A DNA stretch of 64,000 nucleotides, taken from contig NZ_AUYB01000126.1 in NCBI RefSeq assembly GCF_001625655.1, forward strand, positions 62,001-126,000. The letters run 5' to 3'. The notes beneath the pieces were generated by a model. The model searched no databases, was not told the DNA's origin, and saw only the letters and a program-made list of their open reading frames with translations. Positions 35,802-44,441 of the stretch are shown here, one piece after another (position 1 is the first letter of the stretch; every line of letters starts with the position of its first letter). The position numbers and the translations under genes are program-made. The DNA is from Pseudoalteromonas luteoviolacea DSM 6061 (GTDB lineage Bacteria > Pseudomonadota > Gammaproteobacteria > Enterobacterales > Alteromonadaceae).

Positions 35802-36938
35802 ATGTCAGTACAGAACTTAAAAATCGCTTTTATTGGTGGAGGCGCCAATTCCGCTGTAGGGTATGTGCACTTTTCAGCCGCTCAGCTTGATAACAAATTC
35901 CAAGTCGTTGCTGGCGCTTTTAGTAGAGATCCAGAAGTCAACGCAGAGACAGCAAAACATTGGGCTATTGACGAGAGCCGAGTTTACAATGATTGGCAAC
36001 AGCTTATAGACAAAGAAAAGCACGCAATCGACGCTGTTGTCGTTCTAACGCCTACTCCCCACCACGTTGAGGTCATTACTAAATTACTCGAAGCAGACTT
36101 GCCAATCATTTGCGAAAAGGCGCTCGCCTGTGGTTTAAATGATATTGAAGAAATTGCTAAGGTTTATAACCCTAAAAAGCATTTTTTAGCTGTTACCTAC
36201 AATTATAGTGGCTACGCCATGGTGCGAGAATTAAAGCACTTAATTGGACAGCAAAAACTGGGACAAATCCAAAAAATACACCTTGAGATGCCACAAGAAG
36301 GTTTCAAGCGTCCACCTGATATCGCTGGTCAGCCAAGTAAACCTCAGCCTTGGCGTTTACAAGACTATAGTGTCCCCACAATTTGCCTTGATTTAGGCGT
36401 TCACCTACACCATTTGTCTAGTTACTTACTAGAGTGTGAGCCTATAGAAACTTGTGCACATTTCTCTAATCACTCTGACTTTGAGTCACTGGTCGATGAC
36501 GTAACCATGTTACTTAAATATCCAAATGATATTTCTGGTACTATGTGGATGTCAAAAACAGCCATTGGGCATCGAAATGGCCTAGAAATCCGCATCTATG
36601 GCACGCAAGGTAGTGCAAGATGGTACCAACTTAATCCTGATGAGCTTGAAATTAGCTACAGTGATGGCAGAAGAGAAATTCTAGACCGTGCAGGTGATTG
36701 CACGTATGCCAATCAATTCAGGTACAATCGAATGAAGCCAGGGCACCCAACTGGATTTGTTGAGGCATTTGCGAACCTTTACACCGATATTTATGAAGCT
36801 CTCAGCGAATATAAAAATGGTGATCCGGTGACAAATAAATATGTCTTTGGCTTAGAGCAGTCGAAATGTGGATTACAACTTTTTGAGACTGCCGTTACCT
36901 CCAGCAAATCAAACAAGTGGGAAATTATTGACGCCTAG
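35802..36938 (+). CDS. Gfo/Idh/MocA-family sugar oxidoreductase
   Basis: The 378-residue protein has an N-terminal Rossmann fold (FIGGGANSAVG, 10-20), the family EK motif (ICEKALACG, about 103-111) and a C-terminal alpha/beta substrate domain with 'CLDLGVHLHHLSSYLL'. Enzymes of this family oxidise or reduce nucleotide sugars or their derivatives. It is cotranscribed with pseBC, so it probably modifies the nonulosonate or a precursor. The substrate cannot be read from the sequence. Confidence 0.85.
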   Translation: MSVQNLKIAFIGGGANSAVGYVHFSAAQLDNKFQVVAGAFSRDPEVNAETAKHWAIDESRVYNDWQQLIDKEKHAIDAVVVLTPTPHHVEVITKLLEADLPIICEKALACGLNDIEEIAKVYNPKKHFLAVTYNYSGYAMVRELKHLIGQQKLGQIQKIHLEMPQEGFKRPPDIAGQPSKPQPWRLQDYSVPTICLDLGVHLHHLSSYLLECEPIETCAHFSNHSDFESLVDDVTMLLKYPNDISGTMWMSKTAIGHRNGLEIRIYGTQGSARWYQLNPDELEISYSDGRREILDRAGDCTYANQFRYNRMKPGHPTGFVEAFANLYTDIYEALSEYKNGDPVTNKYVFGLEQSKCGLQLFETAVTSSKSNKWEIIDA

Positions 36939-36965
36939 CGCAGTGTAATTTTAGAAATGACATAT

Positions 36966-37000
36966 CGGCCTCTATTTATTATGGAGGCCGCTTTTCTTTT
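36966..37000 (+). terminator. Terminator after the pseBC operon
   Basis: CGGCCTC / GAGGCCG (7-bp GC-rich stem, 11-nt loop) is followed by CTTTTCTTTT on the plus strand, between the convergent oxidoreductase and methyltransferase genes. Confidence 0.8.
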
Positions 37001-37011
37001 ACCTGAACATA

Positions 37012-38079
37012 TCACACAGCAAACAATACTGTTTCACTGTATCCTTGAGTATAATGGCGCAGATAAAACTTGTACTCTGGATTTGCACGTTTAATCATCA
37101 GAGGAATATCAATAATATCCTCAACTCTGTGATACACGCTTACCGCCAGTTTGGGTTTATGCTGAGTGAGTAAAGTTTCCATCCCCAAAATGACGTCTTG
37201 CTCTGCTCCCTCTACATCCATTTTCACGTACTCTGGTACAACATGGTGTTGTTCACAAAATTCATCTAAGCTCAGCTGCTGTACTTTTATGCTATTTTCA
37301 AGCGGCTCTCCATCGGTTGACACTTTTGATGACGTGCCACCGAGGCAGAACTGTACTTGTTTTGATTCATTACCAACAGCTACCGGTACGACAGAGATTT
37401 TGTCGGTGTTATTGGCAATATTATTAAGCTTGTCAACTTGCTCTGGAATGGGTTCAAACATATAGCTTTTACCAGAGTCACACAGACTCAAAAACCGCAA
37501 TGTGTCGCTACCATCGAACGCGCCAAGATCGAAAAAGACGCCCTCATCTTTAAATGGCAATACAAACGGCTCTATATACATATTACTGATATCAAAGGCA
37601 AAGCCCTTCATATGCTCGAGGTCGTATGAGGTTCTGAAAGACACCACCGCATCAAATATTTCTTTTGATTTAGTTTCCTCAAATAACTCACGAACTTCAC
37701 GGTATTTATGCCCATTATTGTGCCAATGCTGCTCTGCACCTGCCCAAAAATCAATCGTAGGGCATGGAAGTCCTGATAGTCTGAAAAAGCTATAGTAATC
37801 AATATGAGTAAAGCCCGATTTAGTAAGCAACTCAGCCACCTCTAGCGGCCTACTATTGGTCACAGCTGACAAGACCAGCGACTGCGGTATGGCATCCACC
37901 AATTTACAGCAGGGAGCCCCCTCAAACTGCTCGCCCTGATAAAAATTATCGATCACGCCAGCAATTTCAATACCCTGCTGTTGGCAAAGTGCAATAAGTG
38001 CCTTTGCCTCGGATGTCGTGCCAAAAATATACTTCCTTTCGTCACTTTTTAAAAATCGCTCGATAAGTGTTTTAGCCAT
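37012..38079 (-). CDS. FkbM-family methyltransferase with N-terminal Rossmann-like domain (copy 1)
   Basis: I place the start at the ATG at 38079 (MAKTLIERFLKSDERKYIFG), preceded by GGTGAG. The longer frame from 38142 would overlap the ligase gene and lacks a ribosome-binding site. The N-terminal ~90 residues form a small nucleotide-binding-like fold (KYIFGTTSEAKALI, then VIDNF). The C-terminal two thirds are an FkbM SAM-dependent O-methyltransferase with FFDLGAFDGSDTL (motif I), YMFEPIPEQ, and the hallmark KMDVEGAEQDV. It is last in the pseI-ACP-pseG-ligase operon and paralogous to the protein at 50323-51366. Likely role: O-methylation of the flagellar glycan. Confidence 0.85.
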   Translation of the reverse strand: MAKTLIERFLKSDERKYIFGTTSEAKALIALCQQQGIEIAGVIDNFYQGEQFEGAPCCKLVDAIPQSLVLSAVTNSRPLEVAELLTKSGFTHIDYYSFFRLSGLPCPTIDFWAGAEQHWHNNGHKYREVRELFEETKSKEIFDAVVSFRTSYDLEHMKGFAFDISNMYIEPFVLPFKDEGVFFDLGAFDGSDTLRFLSLCDSGKSYMFEPIPEQVDKLNNIANNTDKISVVPVAVGNESKQVQFCLGGTSSKVSTDGEPLENSIKVQQLSLDEFCEQHHVVPEYVKMDVEGAEQDVILGMETLLTQHKPKLAVSVYHRVEDIIDIPLMIKRANPEYKFYLRHYTQGYSETVLFAV

Positions 38080-38095
38080 GTGCTGCTCACCCATA

Positions 38096-39607
38096 TTAAT
38101 GCTTGTACTTAAGTTTGACTTCATTACGTAGGATTTTTCCAAGACCGCTTCTTTCCAAGCAAGGAACTTGGAGTAACTCCCTAGGCTGCTGATAATCAGT
38201 TAACTGCTCAAAACACAGTTTGCGAATTTCCATTTCATCAATCACGCTATCTGCTTCATTTGAAACATAGACCACCTTGACCACCTCTCCAAATTTTTGG
38301 TCTGGGATCCCAAAGGCCACACAATCAGCAATGTGCGGGTGGGTTTTAATCACTGATTCGATGTCCTGAGGGTAAACATTGATCCCCCCAGTGGAGATCA
38401 CTTCTTTGTTTCTACCCACGTAGTACAAGTAACCATCGTCATCTAGGTAGCCAAGATCTCCTGTCGAAAAATAGCCATCTTTGTCGTAGGCTTTTTTAGT
38501 CTGCTCGGGAAGCTTGTGGTAACCATTAAAAGCAGTACTTGTAGTACAGACAATCTCTCCAACTTCTGATGGAGCAACTTGTAAGCCATCTTTATCTACA
38601 ATTTTCAATGACACAAATGGCAAAGGTTTCCCTACACTACCACGTTTATGACGGTCTTCACTGACACAAAAATCTGTGACTACCCCAACCTCAGAGGCAC
38701 CATAGCATTCGTGTAGCCTACAATCTAAATGCTGGAGTAGTCTGTCCTTTGTTTCACTTGGCAATACCGCTGAAGAGCTAACAATACATTTTAAAGATGA
38801 TAGATCATGCCCCTTTTGCAACTCGGGGATAAGCGATTCGAGCTGACTCGAAACCGAAAACATAAATGTCACACCATAATTTGTAATTAAATCAAACCAT
38901 TTATTAATGTTAAACTTAGGCATGATAACAGTGGTTGCCCCAAGCATTAGGGGCATTAGCAAACCACGCTCAGCTAAAGAGTGGTATAGGGGTGTTGACA
39001 CCAGCACAACGTCGGTTTTTGATAAAGAGTAATAATTAACTGTAGCTTCAAATGCTCGCGCTATTTTACATTGTTGGCTCAATACAATCGGCTTTGGCTC
39101 ACCAGTTGAACCCGATGTCATAGTCAAGATATAGGGGTCGCTGCCGCCCCCTTCAAAAGACTCATCATCATTTTGTTGTGCATCCAAAAAAGCGCGCCAC
39201 TCTAATTCATCACCGACTTTTTTATTTAGCGTGATGAGACGTCCCGGCTCAATGACATTGCTTTCTAATAATGCTGACGACACGCTAGACCAAGCAATTG
39301 TGCAAGCTACTGGGACTTTTTTTAATGCATTAATTAGCGCCATGCCTTTCAATGTTATTGGCAATGGCACCACAGCGACACCAAGCTTTGCCGCCGCTAA
39401 TAAAACTATCGCGTACTCGATACCATTCGGTGCAAAAAGTGCAATTCGTTGACCTTTACCAAGGCCCAAAGACTTCAAGCCTTGGCTTAACTTCAATGTC
39501 TCCTGAATGAGCTTTGCATAGCTTACTTCTTGCCCCTCATAAACGATTGCAACCTTGTGGGGATCTGCGACTCGCTGCTTATTTACAAGTTCAAATATAT
39601 TCTGCAT
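38096..39607 (-). CDS. AMP-dependent acyl ligase (ANL family, acyl-CoA/acyl-ACP synthetase)
   Basis: The 503-residue ANL enzyme has the AMP-binding P-loop TMTSGSTGEPKPIVLS (about 163-178), the ECYGASEVG motif, and the C-terminal GDLGYLDDDGYLYYVGR and hinge regions. It should activate a carboxylic acid with ATP and pass it to a thiol. Its start overlaps the PseG-GNAT stop as TAATG, and an acyl carrier protein is two genes upstream. I therefore infer acyl loading of that carrier rather than fatty-acid catabolism. The acid substrate is unknown. Confidence 0.9.
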   Translation of the reverse strand: MQNIFELVNKQRVADPHKVAIVYEGQEVSYAKLIQETLKLSQGLKSLGLGKGQRIALFAPNGIEYAIVLLAAAKLGVAVVPLPITLKGMALINALKKVPVACTIAWSSVSSALLESNVIEPGRLITLNKKVGDELEWRAFLDAQQNDDESFEGGGSDPYILTMTSGSTGEPKPIVLSQQCKIARAFEATVNYYSLSKTDVVLVSTPLYHSLAERGLLMPLMLGATTVIMPKFNINKWFDLITNYGVTFMFSVSSQLESLIPELQKGHDLSSLKCIVSSSAVLPSETKDRLLQHLDCRLHECYGASEVGVVTDFCVSEDRHKRGSVGKPLPFVSLKIVDKDGLQVAPSEVGEIVCTTSTAFNGYHKLPEQTKKAYDKDGYFSTGDLGYLDDDGYLYYVGRNKEVISTGGINVYPQDIESVIKTHPHIADCVAFGIPDQKFGEVVKVVYVSNEADSVIDEMEIRKLCFEQLTDYQQPRELLQVPCLERSGLGKILRNEVKLKYKH

Positions 39608-41184
39608 TAGCGCTCCATTTTGGTATTTTCTAAATGGACAAAGTTAAAGTCATTGTCAGTCGCTTTTGGAAAAGCTCGTTGAGTTGCAAGATAGTAGTGA
39701 GTGTGCTCTCTACTGCGCTGAAAACCCAAATACTGGTTTAGCAAATTAACAAATTTATTCTCTTTATTAATAACGGCAATCCAAGCCGCATTTGGATGTG
39801 ATTTGAAAGTTTGCTGTAGCTGCCATTCAAGCGCTGCTGTGACCACATCAAAACTTGGGGTTACATCTGTGGTAAACCATCCACCTATCAGGTATTCCTG
39901 TTCATCAAATCTTACCAGTTGATGCCACATCACAATTGTTGGTGCACCTTGGTAATACAAAATCTGTGAGTGACGCTGGTTGTTAAACCACCATTTGATG
40001 TGCTCTCCAAGTTTCACATCCTGTGTCACAGTCATTTTTTCGCTATTGTTGGGTCTGTTTCTGGCATTGCGATACAAATTGATATCTTGGTCAATGACAT
40101 CTCTGTAGCTCAGGTGGTCATTAATCCTCAAACACTCATCACTTTGACTACGCTCTGTTTTTAGGGTTATATCCTCGCCATTTAAAAAGCGAGCGATTCG
40201 CTTAGCGCCCTGACCATCAATACGAACAGGTGCAGCCTCTCTCATCGCCTTAACTGCCACTAAATTGTCTAGCAAAGCATAGATGGCCTGCATTACATCA
40301 TCGAAGTCAATATGTTTAAGATTGCCTAAATGGAAAAAGTGCCCAAGTGCATCAAGGGACCGCCAGTCATTTTCTTGATTTGGCGCCAGTGCAAATGTTA
40401 ATGCAGGAGTGAGGGTCGCGGCCAACTCATATAACGAAGTGCCCAAAGCTCCAAAGAACAGATCACAACGTTGGTAATATTCGATTAAACTTTCAGGTGA
40501 TTCAACTAACTCTATCAGGCCACTCGATTGTAACTGATGTAAATAATGTATATTTTTTGCTTGGGGTCCCACGATTACTGTCAGGCTAACTTTGCGCTGC
40601 TCAGCCAGTTTTTGGACTAAACCCTCAATCTGAGACCAGTCTCCTCCCCCGCCGAGGCTTATCAATACATTATTCCCTGCGAGCGACCCCTTATTGACAG
40701 CCCTTTCGTATACTGGATTTAAAAGCGTGTAGTCAGGACCAAGTAGCAAAGAGGTTTCTTGAGTTACTAGAGCGCTGTAATTGCGCTCACCACTCAAGTC
40801 TAAGCGCTGATCAATCACCACATCCGCACTATGAGTACGATGTATATCATCCAGCGCGATCACGCGAGCACCACTCTTTTTAATGTCAGCTTCCCATTGC
40901 GCCCCCAGTTGGTAGTTATCTACAACAACGGATACACTGCTGAGATCACCAATTTTCGATTGTGCACTCGAAATAAACTGCTGAGCATCCTGTTTTTCAG
41001 CTAGGTCAGCTTCTAATTGAACTATATCGAAAGGGAATGAATCGAACAACGCGTCTAAATCGGTGTTCTTATCAACAAAAAAACAGCAGCTTTGCCCCTG
41101 ACTTTGCAACGCTGTTGCAAGCCAACGACAGCGCATTAGATGACCAATTCCCTGGTAAGTATTAACTCGAAATAGATAACGCAT
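39607..41184 (-). CDS. pseG: PseG UDP-sugar hydrolase fused to a C-terminal GNAT acyltransferase (PseH-like)
   Basis: Residues 1-~335 are PseG, which removes UDP from UDP-2,4-diamido-altrose, with the GT-B hydrolase motifs GIGHLMRC (12-19), VVDNYQ (87-92) and GALGTSLYE (245-253). Residues ~350-503 form an extra domain: 'YRDVIDQDINLYRNARN', 'LGEHIKWW' and 'VINKENKFVNLLNQYLGFQ', the GNAT pattern seen in PseH. At 525 residues it is about 170 longer than ordinary PseG, and no separate pseH is present. The fusion should cover both the N-acylation of C4 and the hydrolysis step. Both its start and stop are TAATG-coupled to neighbours. Confidence 0.9.
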   Translation of the reverse strand: MRYLFRVNTYQGIGHLMRCRWLATALQSQGQSCCFFVDKNTDLDALFDSFPFDIVQLEADLAEKQDAQQFISSAQSKIGDLSSVSVVVDNYQLGAQWEADIKKSGARVIALDDIHRTHSADVVIDQRLDLSGERNYSALVTQETSLLLGPDYTLLNPVYERAVNKGSLAGNNVLISLGGGGDWSQIEGLVQKLAEQRKVSLTVIVGPQAKNIHYLHQLQSSGLIELVESPESLIEYYQRCDLFFGALGTSLYELAATLTPALTFALAPNQENDWRSLDALGHFFHLGNLKHIDFDDVMQAIYALLDNLVAVKAMREAAPVRIDGQGAKRIARFLNGEDITLKTERSQSDECLRINDHLSYRDVIDQDINLYRNARNRPNNSEKMTVTQDVKLGEHIKWWFNNQRHSQILYYQGAPTIVMWHQLVRFDEQEYLIGGWFTTDVTPSFDVVTAALEWQLQQTFKSHPNAAWIAVINKENKFVNLLNQYLGFQRSREHTHYYLATQRAFPKATDNDFNFVHLENTKMER

Positions 41185-41426
41185 TACTTCGCCAATATTG
41201 TATTTATCAATGCGCCCAATTGAGCATTTGACTCATCCATTAGCTCTGAAGGAGTAACCTTGACGCCAAATTGAGACTCAATTTGTAAAATCATAGAGAG
41301 CAGTTCGAATGAGTCTAATGCTCCTTCTTCAACAAAGTTATATTGTTCAATGTCACCCTCTGCAACCTCAACGCCTCTTTGCTCAAGGAAGTCACTAAAA
41401 AAGCTTTTTAATTCTGCACTATTCAT
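41184..41426 (-). CDS. Acyl carrier protein
   Basis: The 80-residue carrier starts at the ATG at 41426, overlapping the pseI stop as TAATG; an upstream in-frame start at 41444 would only add MGRFEL. The phosphopantetheine serine is S39 in GALDSFELLSM, the usual position in the four-helix ACP fold. The protein is acidic. Its placement between pseI and pseG and upstream of an ANL ligase suggests it carries the acyl group used in sugar N-acylation. It is not next to any fatty-acid synthesis gene. Confidence 0.9.
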   Translation of the reverse strand: MNSAELKSFFSDFLEQRGVEVAEGDIEQYNFVEEGALDSFELLSMILQIESQFGVKVTPSELMDESNAQLGALINTILAK

Positions 41427-42466
41427 TAACTCAAATCTTCCCATTTTAATTGCGCACCACGCGGCATATCTTTAACCACTTTTCGCCCTACAACATACTT
41501 AATTTCTTTGGGCTGTATTTCTCCACCACCAGGGCGCATTTGCGCTAAATGCATATCAGTGAGTATCTCACCTTGGGCAACATCTTTAACCAGATACACG
41601 CATCGTCTCGCTTTTGAGCCTTCATCAGGGTATGAGACTGTACCCAAGGCACTCTCTACCTGTCTCACCCCATCAACGAGTTGTTTTAGCTCTTCTGGAT
41701 TCATCGAGAAAAAACTGTCTGCCGTTTTTTCCGTTTTGTCCATGACAAAATGCTTTTCGATAATACAACCGCCCACTGCAACTGAGGCAATTGGGATATT
41801 ATTACCAAGCGTGTGATCTGATAAACCAACGGGTACACCAAATGCGTCTTTCAAATGTGCAATTGTATTCAGGTTAATTGATTCAGGAGGAGCAGGATAA
41901 GTACTCGTGCACTTTAAAACGGCAATTTCTGTAGCCCCAGCATCTTTTGCAACTTTTACAGCTTCTGCAATTTCAGGCAATGTTGCACCGCCGGTGGATA
42001 AGATCAGTGGTTTACCCGTCTGAGCAGATTTTCTAATTAAGTCGTGATCGATCAACTCTGGAGAAGCGATTTTATAGGCTGGTGCATTGAGCTCTGCAAG
42101 CAGATCAACAGCCGTGCTATCAAATGGAGACGAAAAACAAGTAATGCCTATTTTGTTCGCAAGTTCAAACAGCTGCGCATGAAAATCCCAAGGCATATAT
42201 GCCCCCTCATACAAGTCGTAGAGGTATTGACCTTTCCAAGGACCTTCATTGATATAAAAATGCGGTAAGTCACACTTCATAGTGAGCGTATCTGCTCGAT
42301 AGGTTTGTAGCTTTATTGCGTCAGCACCAGCTTCTTTAGCAGCGTAAACAAGCTCTTTTGCTTTAGAAAGGCTTTGCCCATGGTTGGCCGACATTTCGGC
42401 GATAATATAGCATGGGTGATTATGCCCTATTATCCTGTCATTAATGACAATTTCTGGTTTTAACAA
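41426..42466 (-). CDS. pseI: Pseudaminic acid synthase PseI
   Basis: The NeuB-family enzyme (346 residues) condenses the 2,4-diamido-6-deoxy-altrose with phosphoenolpyruvate. The TIM barrel contains ISEMSANH-type 'CYIIAEMSANHGQS', 'DAIKLQTY', 'FSSPFDSTAVDLL', 'STGG' and 'IEKHFVMDKT'; a C-terminal SAF (antifreeze-like) domain begins near residue 285. The start is TTG at 42466: an in-frame stop lies two codons upstream, a GGAG precedes it, and the first internal Met is in the conserved core. It is the first gene of the minus-strand sugar operon. Confidence 0.94.
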   Translation of the reverse strand: MLKPEIVINDRIIGHNHPCYIIAEMSANHGQSLSKAKELVYAAKEAGADAIKLQTYRADTLTMKCDLPHFYINEGPWKGQYLYDLYEGAYMPWDFHAQLFELANKIGITCFSSPFDSTAVDLLAELNAPAYKIASPELIDHDLIRKSAQTGKPLILSTGGATLPEIAEAVKVAKDAGATEIAVLKCTSTYPAPPESINLNTIAHLKDAFGVPVGLSDHTLGNNIPIASVAVGGCIIEKHFVMDKTEKTADSFFSMNPEELKQLVDGVRQVESALGTVSYPDEGSKARRCVYLVKDVAQGEILTDMHLAQMRPGGGEIQPKEIKYVVGRKVVKDMPRGAQLKWEDLS

Positions 42467-42561
42467 ATTTTACACTCCGGCAAATATGCTTGTTTCTTTT
42501 AATCGAAGCAAAATATATTCCAAATATATACGACTAAGATATCGGTTCTACGGCTCAAAGC

Positions 42562-42589
42562 TTTACAGCTAATTTTAATATGCTATCGT
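42562..42589 (+). promoter_or_regulatory. Possible sigma-70 promoter of the spsF-to-fkbM operon
   Basis: TTTACA, a 16-nt spacer, and an extended -10 (TGCTATCGT) lie 35 nt before the ATG of the SpsF-like gene, in the divergent region shared with pseI. Confidence 0.35.
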
Positions 42590-42623
42590 TTAAATGGATT
42601 AATTCCAATTAAATTAAAGACTA

Positions 42624-43349
42624 ATGAGTAAAGTATTCATTATAATCCAAGCTAGAATGACGTCTACACGCCTGCCTGGAAAAGTATTGCTGCCTTTTGG
42701 TAATCAATCTGTATTAGAAACTATGTTTCTGCGCTTAAAAGACTTTCAAAAGAACATCATCGTCGCCACGACAAACGACAACACAGAAGCCCCCATCGTG
42801 GATGTATGTCAAAAAAATGGCATTCAATTTTATCGCGGCGATACAGAAAACGTATTAGGTAGATATTACGAAGCCGCCACGCATTTTGGCGCGGCCAAAA
42901 ATGATATTGTTGTTCGATTAACCAGCGACTGTCCATTCATTGACCCAACGCTCTTAGATAAAGCCTTAAGCCTTTTCGAGAACAATCAATATGATATGGT
43001 TTCTCTTGGCCCCCACTCTGGCTTTCCTCGCGGGCTAGATACTTGTGTTTTCAACTACGAACTGCTCGAACAAACGCATCTCAAGGCAACGCATAAAGCA
43101 GATAGAGAACACGTTACACTGGGGATGACTAAATTTCAGGACCTAAATGTCATGAATATCAGCGCAGGTGAGGATCATAGCCATTACAGAATTACGCTAG
43201 ATGAGCCCGACGATTATAAAATGCTTCAGTCTTTGTTTGATTATTTTAATTTTAATACACAGTTTAGTTATGAAGATTTAATTCAAGCCCTAACAACACA
43301 GCCTGAAATCTCATCAATTAACCAACATGTTGAGCAAAAAACTGCATAG
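42624..43349 (+). CDS. SpsF-type nucleotidyltransferase (candidate CMP-pseudaminate synthetase)
   Basis: The 241-residue protein has the nucleotidyltransferase start IIIQARMTSTRLPGKVLLPF (residues 6-25), 'FYRGDTENVLGRY' and the metal-binding 'TSDCPFIDP'. This is the SpsF/CMP-sugar branch rather than classical PseF/NeuA, which begins with a PARGGSK motif. No other CMP-sugar synthetase is in the island. Its divergent position from pseI makes it the best candidate to activate pseudaminic acid with CTP. That role is inferred. Confidence 0.8.
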   Translation: MSKVFIIIQARMTSTRLPGKVLLPFGNQSVLETMFLRLKDFQKNIIVATTNDNTEAPIVDVCQKNGIQFYRGDTENVLGRYYEAATHFGAAKNDIVVRLTSDCPFIDPTLLDKALSLFENNQYDMVSLGPHSGFPRGLDTCVFNYELLEQTHLKATHKADREHVTLGMTKFQDLNVMNISAGEDHSHYRITLDEPDDYKMLQSLFDYFNFNTQFSYEDLIQALTTQPEISSINQHVEQKTA

Positions 43350-43397
43350 CGGTATAAATTTTGCTTTTGTCTCTCTAAATTTATCTAGGGCAATGGT

Positions 43398-44441
43398 ATG
43401 AAAAAAATATTAGTCACGGGCGCTTCAGGGTATGTTGGTAGCGTACTGGTAAGACTCCTATTAGAAAGAGGTCACCATGTAATTGCAATAGACCGCTTTT
43501 ACTTTGGGGATAGACTACCGACACATAACAATTTAAGTAAGCACAAGCTTGATTGCCGCGCGCTTGATGCTTCCCTATTTAAAGGCGTGGACGCAGTAAT
43601 AGATTTGGTCGCACTTTCGAACGATCCGAGCGGTGAACTTTTTCAGGATATCACTTACGACATCAACCACAAATCCCGTGCCAGAACAGCAAAAATTGCA
43701 AAAGAACAAGGTGTAAAACAATACATTCTGCCTTCCAGTTGTAGCATTTACGGCTTTCAAAAAGACAAGGTGTCCGAGCTGTCGACAACAAACGCGCTAA
43801 CGACATACGCCATTGCCAACGAAAGAGCTGAAACCGATGTGTTAGCGCTTGCTGATGACTCGTATTGCGTAACAGTCATTCGACAAGCAACGCTGTTTGG
43901 ATACAGCCCAAGAATGCGCTTTGATTTGGCCATCAACGGTATGGCATTGGGGGCATATGAAAATGGCCGCTTGCCGTTAATGCGGGATGGCACACAAAAA
44001 CGACCTATGCTGCATGTAAAGGACACGTCTGAGCTAATGTGTTTACTGCTTGATACGCCAGCAGAAAAAATAAATGGCGAAATATTCAATGCGGGATCGA
44101 ACCCGCAAAACTATCAGCTAAGTGAACTGGCCAATAGTGTTTGTGAAGTTGCTAAAAAGATTTTAGGCAAAGATATTCCGATTGATTGGTACGGTGACCC
44201 TGATGTGCGCAGTTATGAAGTAAACTTTGACAAAGTGCACTCAGTTTTGGGTTGGCAGCCACAATATGATGTGTACTATGGCGTCAATGAAATTATAGCC
44301 AAATTACAATCAGGGGATCTCAAGAATACCCCTGACACTATTACCTTAAACTGGTACCAGCAGCTCATTCATTGGCATAAAATTGTAAAGGATACAGAGC
44401 TGTCTGGCGAGATCCTTCACTTAGATGAGCATGAGCTATGA
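43398..44441 (+). CDS. NAD-dependent epimerase/dehydratase (extended SDR)
   Basis: The 347-residue extended SDR has TGASGYVGS (7-15) for NAD binding and an active-site region 'LPSSCSIYG' followed by TTYAIANERAE. The usual YxxxK reads Y137-A-I-A-N141, so the catalytic lysine appears replaced by Asn unless the alignment shifts. It lies in an ATGA-overlapping run with an RmlA-like enzyme and a DegT aminotransferase, and probably acts on a nucleotide sugar. The reaction (dehydratase, epimerase or reductase) cannot be fixed. Confidence 0.82.
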   Translation: MKKILVTGASGYVGSVLVRLLLERGHHVIAIDRFYFGDRLPTHNNLSKHKLDCRALDASLFKGVDAVIDLVALSNDPSGELFQDITYDINHKSRARTAKIAKEQGVKQYILPSSCSIYGFQKDKVSELSTTNALTTYAIANERAETDVLALADDSYCVTVIRQATLFGYSPRMRFDLAINGMALGAYENGRLPLMRDGTQKRPMLHVKDTSELMCLLLDTPAEKINGEIFNAGSNPQNYQLSELANSVCEVAKKILGKDIPIDWYGDPDVRSYEVNFDKVHSVLGWQPQYDVYYGVNEIIAKLQSGDLKNTPDTITLNWYQQLIHWHKIVKDTELSGEILHLDEHEL

